Shown one piece after another: positions 19,385 through 29,027 of a stretch of DNA of 64,000 bases (position 1 is the stretch's first letter; every line of letters begins with the position of its first letter). This DNA is from Chryseobacterium sp. StRB126. GTDB taxonomy: Bacteria > Bacteroidota > Bacteroidia > Flavobacteriales > Weeksellaceae. The notes beneath the pieces were generated by a model that was not told the origin of the DNA, made no database searches, and saw nothing but the letters and a program-made list of their open reading frames with translations. The position numbers and the translations under genes are program-made. The DNA is taken from positions 186,001 through 250,000 of the forward strand of contig NZ_AP014624.1 in the NCBI RefSeq assembly GCF_000829375.1. The letters are read 5' to 3'.

Positions 19385-19819
19385 TTTTATATGCACAGAT
19401 TAGTGATTTTCATTCACAATACAATAGAAACACCCCCTCCAAAACAGAAAGATTCACAATATTTACACACCTTTATTATTGAAAATAAAAAATAAACCTT
19501 CCAAAAAAGGAATTAACAATTAATAATTCGATGTAAAAAAAATTATTTATAATAAATCTAAATTATAATAGTGCTAATTTTCAGCTAAATAGATATTTAA
19601 AATAAAAAAAATTAATCAATTTTAGCAATATGCAAAGTTTTATATAGTACATGATATATCTTCTTTTTTCAGTTAAAAATCCTATTAAGCAACTCATTAA
19701 TCGCATAACAACATTATTATCAGTAAAAAACTATTTTAACATTTTCTCATATCTAGAAACAGATTAGAAATACCACAAATGCGTGGATTGAAAACTAAAA
19801 TTTTTTATTAAAGAGTTTC
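19385..19819. other. AT-rich gene-free stretch
   Basis: No open frame with coding character, RNA gene or clear element was found upstream of the susC promoter. The sequence is strongly AT-rich with long A and T runs. Confidence 0.5.
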
Positions 19820-20076
19820 GATTTATTTTAACCTGAGTTCGGATTAAGATATTTCTGTTTTTAGTAAGTAAGAAAGCCTGGAGCTGGGAGAAGTAAGTAA
19901 GTTGAGGTTTAAAAAAAACTTAAAACCATGTAATTTATTCTTCCTTTAAAGACTGCTTCATCAAATTTTACGGCAACGTCAGAAATTGTAGTTCCGATAG
20001 TAACTTCCAGCCTCTCTCTTCCAGCTTACAGCCTATTATCCTTAATTTTATGATTCCGAACTTGGGGTATTTTATA
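19820..20076. repeat. Possible MITE-like or intergenic repeat element
   Basis: The segment is bounded by imperfect inverted ends. The left end is TAACCTGAGTTCGGATT (19829-19845); the right end read in reverse complement is TACCCCAAGTTCGGAAT (20054-20070). They share the core AGTTCGGA. Inside, a second imperfect inverted pair is visible: GCCTGGAGCTGGGAGAAG near 19875 against CTTCCAGCCTCTCTCTTCC near 20010. No transposase is present. Copy number cannot be checked here. Confidence 0.4.
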
Positions 20077-20106
20077 AAAAACACTTTAACAAAGTGAGTA
20101 TAAGCA

Positions 20107-20141
20107 AAAAAAAAGTCGTCTCAATGAGACGACTTTTTTTA
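20107..20141. terminator. Terminator of the rimP-nusA-infB operon
   Basis: The stem AAAAAAGTCGTCTC/GAGACGACTTTTTT has a 3-base loop and A/T runs on both sides. It lies just beyond the infB stop and can work in both directions. Confidence 0.85.
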
Positions 20142-20156
20142 TCTATTTATCTGAAA

Positions 20157-23117
20157 TTATTTCAGCTTTTTCTTAACAGCTACTTCTTCGTAAACTTCAA
20201 GAATATCTCCGATTTCAATATCGTTATAACCTTTTAAGTTCAATCCACATTCGTAACCTTTTGTTACTTCTTTTACATCATCTTTGAAACGCTTCAAGCT
20301 TTCAAGCTCTCCGTCGAATTTCACGATACCATCTCTTAACAGACGTACCTTAGACTGCCTTGTTACTTTTCCGGTAAGAACCATACAACCAGCAATTGAA
20401 CCAACTTTAGAAATCTTGAATACCTCACGGATCTCGACATTTCCTATTACCTGCTCCTGAATTTCCGGAGAAAGCATTCCTTCCATTGCTTCTTTTACTT
20501 CATCGATTGCTTTATAGATTACAGAATATGTTCTGATTTCAATTTCCTCACGGTCTGCAAGGTCTTTTGCATTAGCACCAGCTCTTACGTTGAATCCTAT
20601 GATAATAGCATCAGATGCTGCCGCTAAGTTGATATCAGATTCTGTGATCTGTCCTACACCTGAGTGAAGAATTTTAACGCTGATTTCTTCTGTTGATAAT
20701 CTTTGTAACTGGTCAGAAAGTGCTTCAACAGAACCATCCACGTCTCCTTTAAGGATAATGTTCAATTCTTTGAACTCTCCTAAAGCAATACGTCTACCTA
20801 ATTCTTCAAGCGTTGTATGTTTTTTCGTTCTGATAGAAAGTTCTCTCTGAAGTTGTTCTCTCTTGTTTGCAATAGCTTTACCTTCACTTTCGTCAGCATA
20901 CACACGGAATTTATCACCAGCTGTTGGCGCTCCGTCTAATCCTAAGATTGTTGCCGGAATTGAAGGACCTGCTTCCGCAAGGTTTTTCCCTCTCTCATCC
21001 AGCAAAGCTTTTACTTTACCGTGGTTTTTACCTGCTACTACATAGTCTCCTACTCTTAAGGTTCCGGTCTGTACTAACATTGTAGCCACATAACCTCTAC
21101 CTTTATCTAGAGATGCTTCAATAACAACACCGTTTGCTGTACGTTCAGGATTTGCTTTTAATTCAAGCATTTCAGCCTGTAATAAAACTTTCTCCAATAG
21201 TACATCTACATTATTACCAAACTTAGCTGAGATCTCCTGCGCCTGAACATTTCCACCCCATTCTTCCACAAGAACCGGAGGGTTCAATCCTGAAAGTTGC
21301 TGACGAATGTTATCTGGGTTAGCATTTGGCTTATCAACTTTGTTGATTGCAATAATCATTGGTACCTGTGCAGCCTGCGCGTGGGCAATTGCTTCTTTGG
21401 TCTGTGGCATTACATCATCATCGGCTGCAATTACAATAATCGCAATATCCGTGATCTGTGCACCTCTTGCTCTCATCGCTGTAAACGCTTCGTGACCAGG
21501 TGTATCCAAGAATGTAATTCTCTGACCATTTTCCAGTTTCACGTTATAAGCACCGATATGCTGAGTAATACCTCCGGATTCACCTGCAATTACATTAGTT
21601 TTTCTAACATAATCCAGTAATGAAGTTTTACCGTGGTCAACGTGTCCCATTACAGTAACTACTGGTGCTCTTGATACTAAGCTTTCTTCAGTATCAATTT
21701 CATCTTCCGATTCTGTATCTTCAAGATCTGCATCAGAGAATTCAATTTTATAACCGAATTCATCAGCTACTAATAATAAGGTATCTGCTTCCAGTCTTTG
21801 GTTCATGGTAACCATTACCCCAAGTGAGAAACATGCAGAAATTACTTCAGTTGGAGAAACATTCATTAAGCTGGCTAATTCACCTACTGTAATGAATTCT
21901 GTTACTTTAAGAGTTCTGTCTTGTGCTTCAAGCTCTTGTTGACGCTCATCTTGCTCTCTTCGGTAAGTTCTCTTATCTTTTCTGTGTTTTGCAGATTTAG
22001 ATTTACCTCCTTTGTTGGTAAGTTTTTCTAAGGTTTCTTTGATCTGGTTTTTAACTTGTTCGTCAGTTAATTCAACTGGCATAACTCTTTGACCAGGTCT
22101 GTTGTTTTGACCTCCTTTTTTGAAGCCGCCACCACCTTGGCCACCTGGACGGTTTCCTCCTTGGTTATTTCCGAAACGGTTTCCACCTTGGCCTCCTCCT
22201 TGACCCGGTGGACGGTTTCCTTGTCCACCTTGACCTTGACGGTTTCCACCTTGTCCACCACCATTATTATTGTGTGGACGGTTTCCGCCTTGGCCACCTT
22301 GGTTATTTCCAGAGTTTTGATTGTTTCCACCTTGGCCTTGGTTATTCTGACCTCCACCACCTGGCTTTTCAATTCTCTTTCTTTTCTTTTTAGCACCAGC
22401 ACCTGGTTTTGGAGCAAACTGAGTTAAGTCAATTTTTTCACCTACGATCTTAGGACCGTCCAGTTTCTGATAAACAGTTTCAATTTTTTGAGGTTCCTGA
22501 GATTCAGGTTCAGCCTCCACTTTTGGAGCTTCTATTTTTTTCTCTTCTACCACTGGTTTTGGAGTTTCTTTTACAGGTTCAACCGGTTTTGCTTCTTCTT
22601 TTTTCTCCTCCATTTTTGGTTTGTCTTTTTTCACAGGTCTATTTCTAGATTCTATCTGAGACAAATCAATTTTATCCAAAACTTTAAATTCCTGCTTTTC
22701 AGGAGCAGCTTTAACTTCCGGTTCTTCTTTCACTATTACTTCTTTCTTTTCTTCAACCGGTGTTGCTACAGGAGCAGCAGGTATTTCTTCAACTTCAGGC
22801 TTAGCAGGTTCTAAATCTATTTTACCTAAAATTTTAGTTTCTGGTTTATTTGCTTTAGCTCTTATCACTTCAGGGGTTTTCTTCTCTTCAATTTCCAGCT
22901 TTTCTTCCGGAACTTTAGTGATCACCACCTCATGGGAAGCCTTTCTTTGTTCGCCATCTTTGGCAAACTCAGCTTCCAATGCAGAATATGCCGATTCTTC
23001 CAATTGAGCGTTAGGATTGCCTTCAACTTCGAACCCCCTTGACTGTAAAAACTCTACTAATCTGGACATCGAAATATTGAATTCCTTAACCGCTTTATTT
23101 AATCTAATTTTTGGCAT
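20157..23117 (-). CDS. infB: Translation initiation factor IF-2
   Basis: This GTPase places initiator tRNA on the 30S ribosome and promotes subunit joining. An N-terminal IF2 helix domain ([14 protein letters not shown]) is followed by a long acidic/Lys/Pro region to about residue 245. A Gly/Asn/Gln-rich low-complexity tract spans about 249-345, before a second IF2_N region. The G domain starts near 485 with [21 protein letters not shown] and NKVDK. Domains II-IV run to the C-terminus at 986. It follows nusA by 78 bases and is the last gene of the operon, with a strong terminator after it. Confidence 0.98.
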   Translation of the reverse strand: MPKIRLNKAVKEFNISMSRLVEFLQSRGFEVEGNPNAQLEESAYSALEAEFAKDGEQRKASHEVVITKVPEEKLEIEEKKTPEVIRAKANKPETKILGKIDLEPAKPEVEEIPAAPVATPVEEKKEVIVKEEPEVKAAPEKQEFKVLDKIDLSQIESRNRPVKKDKPKMEEKKEEAKPVEPVKETPKPVVEEKKIEAPKVEAEPESQEPQKIETVYQKLDGPKIVGEKIDLTQFAPKPGAGAKKKRKRIEKPGGGGQNNQGQGGNNQNSGNNQGGQGGNRPHNNNGGGQGGNRQGQGGQGNRPPGQGGGQGGNRFGNNQGGNRPGGQGGGGFKKGGQNNRPGQRVMPVELTDEQVKNQIKETLEKLTNKGGKSKSAKHRKDKRTYRREQDERQQELEAQDRTLKVTEFITVGELASLMNVSPTEVISACFSLGVMVTMNQRLEADTLLLVADEFGYKIEFSDADLEDTESEDEIDTEESLVSRAPVVTVMGHVDHGKTSLLDYVRKTNVIAGESGGITQHIGAYNVKLENGQRITFLDTPGHEAFTAMRARGAQITDIAIIVIAADDDVMPQTKEAIAHAQAAQVPMIIAINKVDKPNANPDNIRQQLSGLNPPVLVEEWGGNVQAQEISAKFGNNVDVLLEKVLLQAEMLELKANPERTANGVVIEASLDKGRGYVATMLVQTGTLRVGDYVVAGKNHGKVKALLDERGKNLAEAGPSIPATILGLDGAPTAGDKFRVYADESEGKAIANKREQLQRELSIRTKKHTTLEELGRRIALGEFKELNIILKGDVDGSVEALSDQLQRLSTEEISVKILHSGVGQITESDINLAAASDAIIIGFNVRAGANAKDLADREEIEIRTYSVIYKAIDEVKEAMEGMLSPEIQEQVIGNVEIREVFKISKVGSIAGCMVLTGKVTRQSKVRLLRDGIVKFDGELESLKRFKDDVKEVTKGYECGLNLKGYNDIEIGDILEVYEEVAVKKKLK

Positions 23118-23195
23118 CTATATTATTTACTGTTTTTTAATTTTTAAAATTAAAGTATTTCCTTTTTACTGTCTTATTAAGATTTATTTCACATC

Positions 23196-24431
23196 TTAAT
23201 CTTCAAATTCTTCTCTCAGAATACGTTTAACCTCTTCAATTGTTTCTTCTTCAAGGTCAACCATATTTAAAAGACTCTCAGTTTCTTTATCCAATACTGA
23301 TTTTGCAGTCGTAAGGCCTACTTTCTTAAACTCATCCAAAATCCACTGCTCGATATCGTCATTAAATTCTCTCAATTCAACATCGTCATCCTCGCTGGAC
23401 TCCCTATAAACATCAATCTCATATCCTGACAACCAAGAAGCCAGTCTGATATTTTGTCCTTGTTTTCCAATTACTTTAGAAATTTCTTCAACAGGAGTAT
23501 ATACTAACGCATAGTTAGCCTCTTCGTTGATGTCAATTTTATTAACCGTAACATTACCTAAAGCTCTCTTCACCAAAATCTCAGGGTTTTTAGACCACTG
23601 AATAACATCGATGTTTTCATTTCTCAATTCTCTTACTACTCCATGAATTCTGGATCCTTTCACTCCCACACAAGCTCCTACAGGATCAATTCTGTCATCA
23701 TAAGCATCTACTGCGATCTTCGCCTTTTCTCCCGGAATTCTCACTACTTTTTTAAGAATGATAGTTCCGTCCTGAATTTCAGGAATTTCCAGCTCTAATA
23801 ATTTCTCTAGGAATTTAGGTGCAGTTCTGGAAATAATAATCTGCGGTTTTGAACCTTTAAAATCTACTGTCTCAACAATAGCTCTGATATTCTCACCCTT
23901 TTTAAAGAAATCGGATGGGATCTGGTTTTCTTTTGGTAAAATGAATTCGTTTCCTTCGTCATCTAACAAAATTACATGTTTGTGACGGATGTGATGGATT
24001 TCCCCCACAACAATTTCACCAATTTTATCTCTAAACTGTTCGTACAGCATTGCATTATTATGCTCCTGAAGTTTTGTAGCCAGAATCTGCTTGAGGGTAA
24101 GAATATTTCTTCTTCCCAACTGAGCAACAGGAATTTCCATTGTAAAGTCCTCACCTACTTCGAAGGTAGGGTCAATCTTCTTCGCTTCAGAAATTTCAAT
24201 TTCCAAATCGTCATCTTCAGACATTTCGTCCTCTACAATTGTTTTATTCAAAAATATCTGAAAATCTCCTTTATCCGGGTTTACAATCACATCAAAGTGG
24301 TCATCTGAATCGAATCTTTTTCTCAAAAGTGTCTTCAGTGAATCCTCAATAATTGCCATAAGATCAATCTTACTGATCCCCTTTTCGTCTTTAAAATCAC
24401 CAAAGGATTCAATCAACGCTATATTATCCAT
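23196..24431 (-). CDS. nusA: Transcription termination/antitermination factor NusA
   Basis: It binds RNA polymerase and nascent RNA, and modulates pausing, termination and antitermination. The N-terminal polymerase-binding domain spans about 1-125, the S1 domain about 130-200, and tandem KH domains about 225-370 with DPVGACVGVKGSRIHGVV and KVIGKQGQNIRLA. The length of 411 aa is short because the C-terminal acidic repeats of enterobacterial NusA are absent, as is usual outside Proteobacteria. It begins 17 bases after rimP and precedes infB by 78 bases, so the three form one operon. Confidence 0.97.
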   Translation of the reverse strand: MDNIALIESFGDFKDEKGISKIDLMAIIEDSLKTLLRKRFDSDDHFDVIVNPDKGDFQIFLNKTIVEDEMSEDDDLEIEISEAKKIDPTFEVGEDFTMEIPVAQLGRRNILTLKQILATKLQEHNNAMLYEQFRDKIGEIVVGEIHHIRHKHVILLDDEGNEFILPKENQIPSDFFKKGENIRAIVETVDFKGSKPQIIISRTAPKFLEKLLELEIPEIQDGTIILKKVVRIPGEKAKIAVDAYDDRIDPVGACVGVKGSRIHGVVRELRNENIDVIQWSKNPEILVKRALGNVTVNKIDINEEANYALVYTPVEEISKVIGKQGQNIRLASWLSGYEIDVYRESSEDDDVELREFNDDIEQWILDEFKKVGLTTAKSVLDKETESLLNMVDLEEETIEEVKRILREEFED

Positions 24432-24448
24432 CTATTCTTTTTTCTTTT

Positions 24449-24916
24449 TTAAAATTTAATTACTACTAATGCCTTTTTGATATCAGTGTAAGGAATTTCT
24501 TTTTCCTCTTCCACATCCACCTTTCCTTTCCCAATGTCTTTCGGTTTACGGTAACGTAAAACAAGAGTGATCTTCTCTTCGTCTACTTTTGACAATTCTC
24601 CTTCAATTTTAGAAGAATCCTCCAACATCACCTCAATCTCTCTTCCTATATTTTTATTGAACTGTCTTGGTGTTACTAATGGCTCGCTTAATCCTGCAGA
24701 CATCACCTGAAGGCTAAAGTCATGCTCTTCACGATCCATATTGAATTCTATAGCACGGCTTGCATCAAGACAGTCCTGCAAAGAAACTCCATTATCTCCA
24801 TCTAAAATCACTGTAACATCATCCCCTGCAGAAATCTTAAGATCTATAAGGAAAAGATCTTTTCTAGCTTCAAGGAATTCATTTAATAATTCTTCAATTC
24901 TTTTCTTAAACTCCAT
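24449..24916 (-). CDS. rimP: Ribosome maturation factor RimP
   Basis: It assists 30S subunit assembly in the cytoplasm. The N-terminal alpha/beta domain contains the family signature GVSLQDCLDASRAIE and the string SLQVMSAGLSEPL, where most RimP proteins have VSSPGL(D/E)RPL. The C-terminal SH3-like domain follows (IEGELSKVDEEKITL). The length of 155 aa is normal. It is the first gene of rimP-nusA-infB. A promoter lies at 24994-25024 and a terminator-like leader hairpin at 24949-24969. Confidence 0.95.
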   Translation of the reverse strand: MEFKKRIEELLNEFLEARKDLFLIDLKISAGDDVTVILDGDNGVSLQDCLDASRAIEFNMDREEHDFSLQVMSAGLSEPLVTPRQFNKNIGREIEVMLEDSSKIEGELSKVDEEKITLVLRYRKPKDIGKGKVDVEEEKEIPYTDIKKALVVIKF

Positions 24917-24944
24917 ACATTCTTTTATCTTGATTTACAGTACG

Positions 24945-24969
24945 AAAAAAGGCTTTCTTGCGAAGCCTT
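24945..24969 (-). promoter_or_regulatory. Terminator-like hairpin in the rimP-nusA-infB leader
   Basis: On the minus strand AAGGCTT pairs with AAGCCTT across a 7-base loop, followed directly by TTTT. It lies between the promoter (24994-25024) and the rimP ATG (24916), so it would act on the operon's own transcript. No upstream minus-strand gene needs terminating here. Attenuation, perhaps responsive to NusA, is an inference. Confidence 0.55.
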
Positions 24970-24993
24970 CCCATTTTTTCCGTAAATCCATTG

Positions 24994-25024
24994 CAAATAT
25001 ACGCTTTTTTTCCAAAAATGCAAA
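24994..25024 (-). promoter_or_regulatory. Bacteroidota-type promoter of rimP-nusA-infB
   Basis: On the minus strand TTTG (25021-25024) lies 19 bases from TATATTTG (24994-25001), an exact match to the -33/-7 consensus. Transcription would start near 24988, leaving a leader of about 70 bases. Confidence 0.75.
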
Positions 25025-25098
25025 ATTATCTTATTATCAAGCAAATACACCGAAATTCATTTACATTAAATTAAACAAGCACATGAAGGTATTTTTAT

Positions 25099-25106
25099 TA
25101 TTTTTG
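25099..25106 (+). promoter_or_regulatory. Candidate -7 element for the polysaccharide locus
   Basis: TATTTTTG matches TAnnTTTG and lies 26 bases before the ugd start. No TTG was found at the expected -33 distance, so support is partial. Confidence 0.35.
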
Positions 25107-25131
25107 TCTTTGAATTTAAAAAACAAACATT

Positions 25132-26445
25132 TTGAATATAACGATTGTAGGAACAGGTTATGTAGGGTTAGTTACAGGAACTACGCTTGCAGAACTTGGC
25201 AATTCAGTATACTGTGTTGATATTGATGAAAAAAAAGTAGAAGGTATGAAAAACGGCATCGTTCCCATCTATGAGCCGAACCTTGAAGAGATGTTTCTAA
25301 GAAATATCCAATCTGAAAGATTATTTTTCACCACCAATTTAAAAGAAGCTTTAGACAAAAGTGAAGTGATCTATCTGGCACTCCCTACCCCTCCCGGCGA
25401 GGATGGTTCAGCAGACCTTTCCTATGTATTAAAGGTAGCAAATGACATTGGAGAAATGATGACCGAATACAAGGTTGTCGTGAACAAAAGCACCGTTCCT
25501 GTAGGTACTGCAGACAGAGTAAGGGAAGCCATATCTTCTAAAACGGACATTCCTTTTGATGTTGTTTCTAATCCTGAATTTTTAAGAGAAGGTTTTGCTG
25601 TTGAAGATTCTATGAACCCTTCAAGAGTAGTTGTAGGTGCTAGTTCTGAAAAGGCTAAAAATATTATGGCTAAAATTTACCAGCCATTTACCAATACAGG
25701 GATCCCAATTATTTTCATGGATGAAAAATCATCTGAACTTACAAAATACGCGGCCAATTCATTCTTAGCTGTAAAGATTACCTTTATGAATGAAATCGCC
25801 AACTACTGTGAAAAAGTGGGTGCGGATGTAGATAAAGTAAGATTAGGAATGGGCAGTGATGACAGAATCGGGCACAGATTCCTGTTCCCAGGAATCGGAT
25901 ATGGTGGAAGCTGCTTCCCTAAGGATGTAAAAGCCCTTATAAAATCTGGAAAACAGGAAAATTTCAACTTCCAGATTCTGGAAGCTACAGAAAACGTAAA
26001 TACTTCACAAAAGGTAATCCTTGTCTCTGAAATTGAAAAATACTTCGGGGGGAATATTGAAGGAAAAAAGATCGCAATGTGGGGACTTGCTTTCAAAGCC
26101 AACACAGATGACATCAGAGAAGCGTCTTCTTTAGATAACATTGCTCTTTTATTAGAAAAAGGAGCAACAGTAGTAGCTTATGATGCTGTTGCTGAAAACA
26201 ATGTACAAAAACTTCTGGGAGACAAAATACAATATGCTAAAGGAATGTATGATGCACTGGAAGATGTAGATGCTTTATTTATTGCTACAGAATGGCCGGA
26301 ATTCAAAAATCCTAATTTTGAACTTATGGCTAATAAAATGAAAAATAAAGTTATTTTTGATGGAAGGAATATGTATCCACTTGAAATCCCAGAGCAAAAT
26401 GGGTTTTATTATAAAAGTATAGGCAGAAAAACAATTACAAAATAA
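25132..26445 (+). CDS. ugd: UDP-glucose 6-dehydrogenase
   Basis: It oxidises UDP-glucose twice with NAD to UDP-glucuronate, a uronic-acid precursor for surface polysaccharide. The N-terminal Rossmann motif is GTGYVGLVTG with the NAD-binding acidic end VDID. FAVEDSMNPSRVVVG and the catalytic GYGGSCFPKDV (Cys261) follow, then the C-terminal UDP-binding domain. The length is 437 aa. The start is TTG at 25132; no in-frame ATG lies nearby and the protein begins in the expected place. It is the first gene of the locus, 4 bases ahead of rfbB. Related UDP-HexNAc dehydrogenases share these motifs and cannot be fully excluded. Confidence 0.92.
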   Translation: MNITIVGTGYVGLVTGTTLAELGNSVYCVDIDEKKVEGMKNGIVPIYEPNLEEMFLRNIQSERLFFTTNLKEALDKSEVIYLALPTPPGEDGSADLSYVLKVANDIGEMMTEYKVVVNKSTVPVGTADRVREAISSKTDIPFDVVSNPEFLREGFAVEDSMNPSRVVVGASSEKAKNIMAKIYQPFTNTGIPIIFMDEKSSELTKYAANSFLAVKITFMNEIANYCEKVGADVDKVRLGMGSDDRIGHRFLFPGIGYGGSCFPKDVKALIKSGKQENFNFQILEATENVNTSQKVILVSEIEKYFGGNIEGKKIAMWGLAFKANTDDIREASSLDNIALLLEKGATVVAYDAVAENNVQKLLGDKIQYAKGMYDALEDVDALFIATEWPEFKNPNFELMANKMKNKVIFDGRNMYPLEIPEQNGFYYKSIGRKTITK

Positions 26446-26449
26446 AGAA

Positions 26450-27529
26450 ATGAAAAATATCATTATTACGGGAGGAGCAGGATTCATTGGATCCCATGTT
26501 GTAAGAGAATTTGTAAAAAACAATCCGGATATAACCATCATCAATCTTGATGCATTAACTTACGCCGGAAATCTTGAGAACCTAAAGGACATTGAAAATG
26601 AACCTAATTATGTTTTCGAAAAAGCAGATATTACAAAACCTGAAGAATTAAGAAGGGTTTTTGAAAAATATAATCCGGATGCAGTTGTTCATTTAGCTGC
26701 AGAAAGCCATGTTGACAGAAGTATTACTGATCCGATGGCATTTATCAATACCAATGTAAATGGTACTGCAAATCTTCTTAACCTTTGCAAAGAATTCTGG
26801 ACATTAAATCCTGATCACACGCATGGCAGATTCCCGGACGAAAAAAGAACAAACCTATTCTACCATGTTTCAACAGATGAAGTATACGGAAGTTTAGGAG
26901 AAACAGGGTTCTTCCTTGAAACAACATCTTATGATCCACAATCTCCATATTCAGCATCAAAAGCGGCTTCAGATCATTTGGTAAGGGCTTATGGAAATAC
27001 ATACGGAATGCCGTTTATTGTTTCAAACTGTTCAAATAACTACGGACCCAACCATTTCCCTGAAAAATTAATTCCACTTTGTATTTCCAATATCATTAAC
27101 GAAAGACCCTTACCTATTTATGGAGATGGAAAATACACAAGAGACTGGTTATTTGTTATTGATCACGCAAGAGCCATTCACCAGATATTTAATGAAGCTA
27201 AAACTGGAGAAACTTACAATATCGGAGGATTCAACGAATGGCAAAATATTGATCTGGTAAAAGAATTAATTAAGCAAATGGATGCTAAATTAGGAAAACC
27301 TGAAGGGCACTCTGAAAAGCTAATCACTTTTGTAAAAGACAGACCTGGCCATGATAAACGTTATGCTATTGATGCTAATAAATTAAACAAAGAATTAGGC
27401 TGGAAACCATCTGTAACATTTGAAGAAGGATTAGGTAAAACGATCGACTGGTATCTTGAAAACAAAGAATGGCTGGAAAACATAACCAACGGAGATTATC
27501 AAAAATATTACGAAAACCAGTATAACTAA
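26450..27529 (+). CDS. rfbB: dTDP-glucose 4,6-dehydratase
   Basis: It converts dTDP-glucose to dTDP-4-keto-6-deoxyglucose using tightly bound NAD. The extended-SDR motif GGAGFIGSH is at 7-15. HVSTDEVYGSLG (with the Thr-Asp-Glu catalytic triad) precedes the YSASK catalytic pair near 166-170, and the substrate-binding NNYGPNHFPEKLIP and DGKYTRDWLFV follow. The length of 359 aa is typical. With rfbA downstream and FdtA/B/C-like genes further on, its product probably feeds a 3-amino-3,6-dideoxy sugar rather than rhamnose, since no rfbC/rfbD is in the window. Confidence 0.97.
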   Translation: MKNIIITGGAGFIGSHVVREFVKNNPDITIINLDALTYAGNLENLKDIENEPNYVFEKADITKPEELRRVFEKYNPDAVVHLAAESHVDRSITDPMAFINTNVNGTANLLNLCKEFWTLNPDHTHGRFPDEKRTNLFYHVSTDEVYGSLGETGFFLETTSYDPQSPYSASKAASDHLVRAYGNTYGMPFIVSNCSNNYGPNHFPEKLIPLCISNIINERPLPIYGDGKYTRDWLFVIDHARAIHQIFNEAKTGETYNIGGFNEWQNIDLVKELIKQMDAKLGKPEGHSEKLITFVKDRPGHDKRYAIDANKLNKELGWKPSVTFEEGLGKTIDWYLENKEWLENITNGDYQKYYENQYN

Positions 27530-27533
27530 AATA

Positions 27534-27983
27534 ATGAAGTATATTGCATCATTGCTTTTTGTAATGTTTTCTTATCTGATATCTGCGCAGGAGTTGCCAG
27601 CTCCGCCAGCGATGTCCAATTCATCAAAGCAACGGCTGATAGATGAGTTTATAGAAGCATCTCATTACCAAAGAGCATTGATCAATTATGCTAAAGAATA
27701 TCTTGAGCTAAAAATGTTCGATTACAGTGTAGATCCCCCAAAAGAACTACTCACTAAAGAACAGGCTCATACCATCATCAGCAATTTCAATTTTGATGAT
27801 TTTAAAATTTCGTTATATAGTTCATTCTCTTTTATATCAGAAGACCATTTAAAAGAGCTGATAAAGTTTCATAAAAGTATTGGAGGTCAATTGTCCAAAA
27901 ACAACTCCGCTCTTTTAATGACTCCTGCTATCGATCTCAATATCAAAAATCAGATGGACTATGCAATAGAGAATACCAAATAA
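27534..27983 (+). CDS. Exported DUF2059-like protein
   Basis: A signal peptide (ending LISAQ) is followed by a helical domain of about 125 residues. It resembles the DUF2059 family: an early LIDEFIEAS helix and the later signature [16 protein letters not shown], where the family usually has ELxxLxxFYxSPxGQK. The function of that family is unknown. It is inserted 4 bases after rfbB and 8 bases before rfbA, so it is translated within the sugar-nucleotide operon even though both neighbours are cytoplasmic enzymes. No catalytic motif is seen. Confidence 0.7.
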   Translation: MKYIASLLFVMFSYLISAQELPAPPAMSNSSKQRLIDEFIEASHYQRALINYAKEYLELKMFDYSVDPPKELLTKEQAHTIISNFNFDDFKISLYSSFSFISEDHLKELIKFHKSIGGQLSKNNSALLMTPAIDLNIKNQMDYAIENTK

Positions 27984-27991
27984 TAAAAAAG

Positions 27992-28855
27992 ATGAAAGGA
28001 ATAATATTAGCCGGAGGATCCGGAACAAGACTTTACCCTCTAACCATTGCCGTAAGCAAGCAATTAATGCCTGTTTATGATAAACCAATGATTTACTATC
28101 CATTATCCACCTTACTTTTAGCTGGAATTAAGGATATCCTGATTATTACCACTCCGCATGACCAAGCTGGGTTCATTAAACTATTGGGTGATGGTTCTCA
28201 GATAGGTTGTAATATAGAATATGTTGTACAACCAAGCCCGGATGGACTAGCGCAAGCCTTTATCTTGGGTGACAAATTTATAGGTAATGATCCTGCAGCA
28301 CTTGTTTTAGGGGATAATATCTTCTACGGTTCTGAAATGGGGACTTTATTAAAAAACAAAACTAATCCGGATGGAGGTGTTGTTTTTGCTTACCACGTTG
28401 CAGACCCTGAAAGGTATGGTGTTGTAGAATTTGATAATAATTTTAAAGCTGTTTCTATTGAAGAAAAACCTTTAAAGCCTAAATCTAACTACGCAGTTCC
28501 TGGATTATATTTTTACGATAACCATGTAGTGGAAATCGCTAAAAATATAAAACCATCTGAAAGAGGAGAATTGGAGATCACAGACATCAACAATGTTTAT
28601 CTGAAAAATGAAAAACTTGAAGTAGGTGTTCTGGACAGGGGGACAGCATGGCTGGACACAGGAACTTTTGACTCTCTTCACGACGCTTCTGAATTTGTAA
28701 GTGTTATTGAAAAAAGACAAGGCTTTAAGATTGGATGTATTGAAGAGATTGCTTTCAGAAATAAATTCATCAATGAGGAAAAATTACTGGAAACAGCAGT
28801 AAAATATGGAAAAAGTGGCTACGGTCAGTATTTGAAACAACTCGTTGGTCAATAA
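27992..28855 (+). CDS. rfbA: Glucose-1-phosphate thymidylyltransferase
   Basis: It forms dTDP-glucose from glucose-1-phosphate and dTTP, the step before RfbB. The nucleotide-binding signature [16 protein letters not shown] is at the N-terminus, followed by [27 protein letters not shown] holds a metal-binding Asp, and later [10 protein letters not shown] is typical of RmlA. The length of 287 aa is normal. A rho-independent terminator follows at 28878-28908, so this closes the first transcription unit of the locus. Confidence 0.97.
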   Translation: MKGIILAGGSGTRLYPLTIAVSKQLMPVYDKPMIYYPLSTLLLAGIKDILIITTPHDQAGFIKLLGDGSQIGCNIEYVVQPSPDGLAQAFILGDKFIGNDPAALVLGDNIFYGSEMGTLLKNKTNPDGGVVFAYHVADPERYGVVEFDNNFKAVSIEEKPLKPKSNYAVPGLYFYDNHVVEIAKNIKPSERGELEITDINNVYLKNEKLEVGVLDRGTAWLDTGTFDSLHDASEFVSVIEKRQGFKIGCIEEIAFRNKFINEEKLLETAVKYGKSGYGQYLKQLVGQ

Positions 28856-28877
28856 CCATATCATTTATAAACTTTAC

Positions 28878-28908
28878 AAACTATTGGCTTTATAGTCAAT
28901 AGTTTTTG
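28878..28908 (+). terminator. Intrinsic terminator after rfbA
   Basis: The 12-bp stem AAACTATTGGCT/AGTCAATAGTTT has one wobble and a TTAT loop, and runs into a T-run. It separates the sugar-nucleotide unit from the ABC exporter unit. Confidence 0.65.
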
Positions 28909-29004
28909 TTCATAATAACAAATATCAATATATTAGTTGTTATTTTTTAGTTTTATGTAAACAAAAATTTACAAACTAGGAAATCCGGTAAGAATTAATT
29001 ATTA

Positions 29005-29012
29005 TAAATTTG
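29005..29012 (+). promoter_or_regulatory. Candidate -7 element for the exporter operon
   Basis: TAAATTTG matches TAnnTTTG and lies 15 bases before the exporter permease ATG, after the rfbA terminator. No clear -33 TTG was found. Confidence 0.4.
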
Positions 29013-29027
29013 TAAAAACTTACACAG

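Noticed and set aside
22080..22370. Repeated short units suggesting a tandem repeat or CRISPR array
   Set aside because: The units are irregular, have no fixed spacer length and lie in frame within IF-2, so they encode a low-complexity protein tract.
22067..22427. Open frames on both strands over the infB low-complexity tract, including plus-strand frames of up to 112 codons
   Set aside because: They are side effects of the repetitive Gly/Asn/Gln codons of IF-2; their composition is repetitive Thr/Leu/Val or Lys/Val/Glu with no domain.
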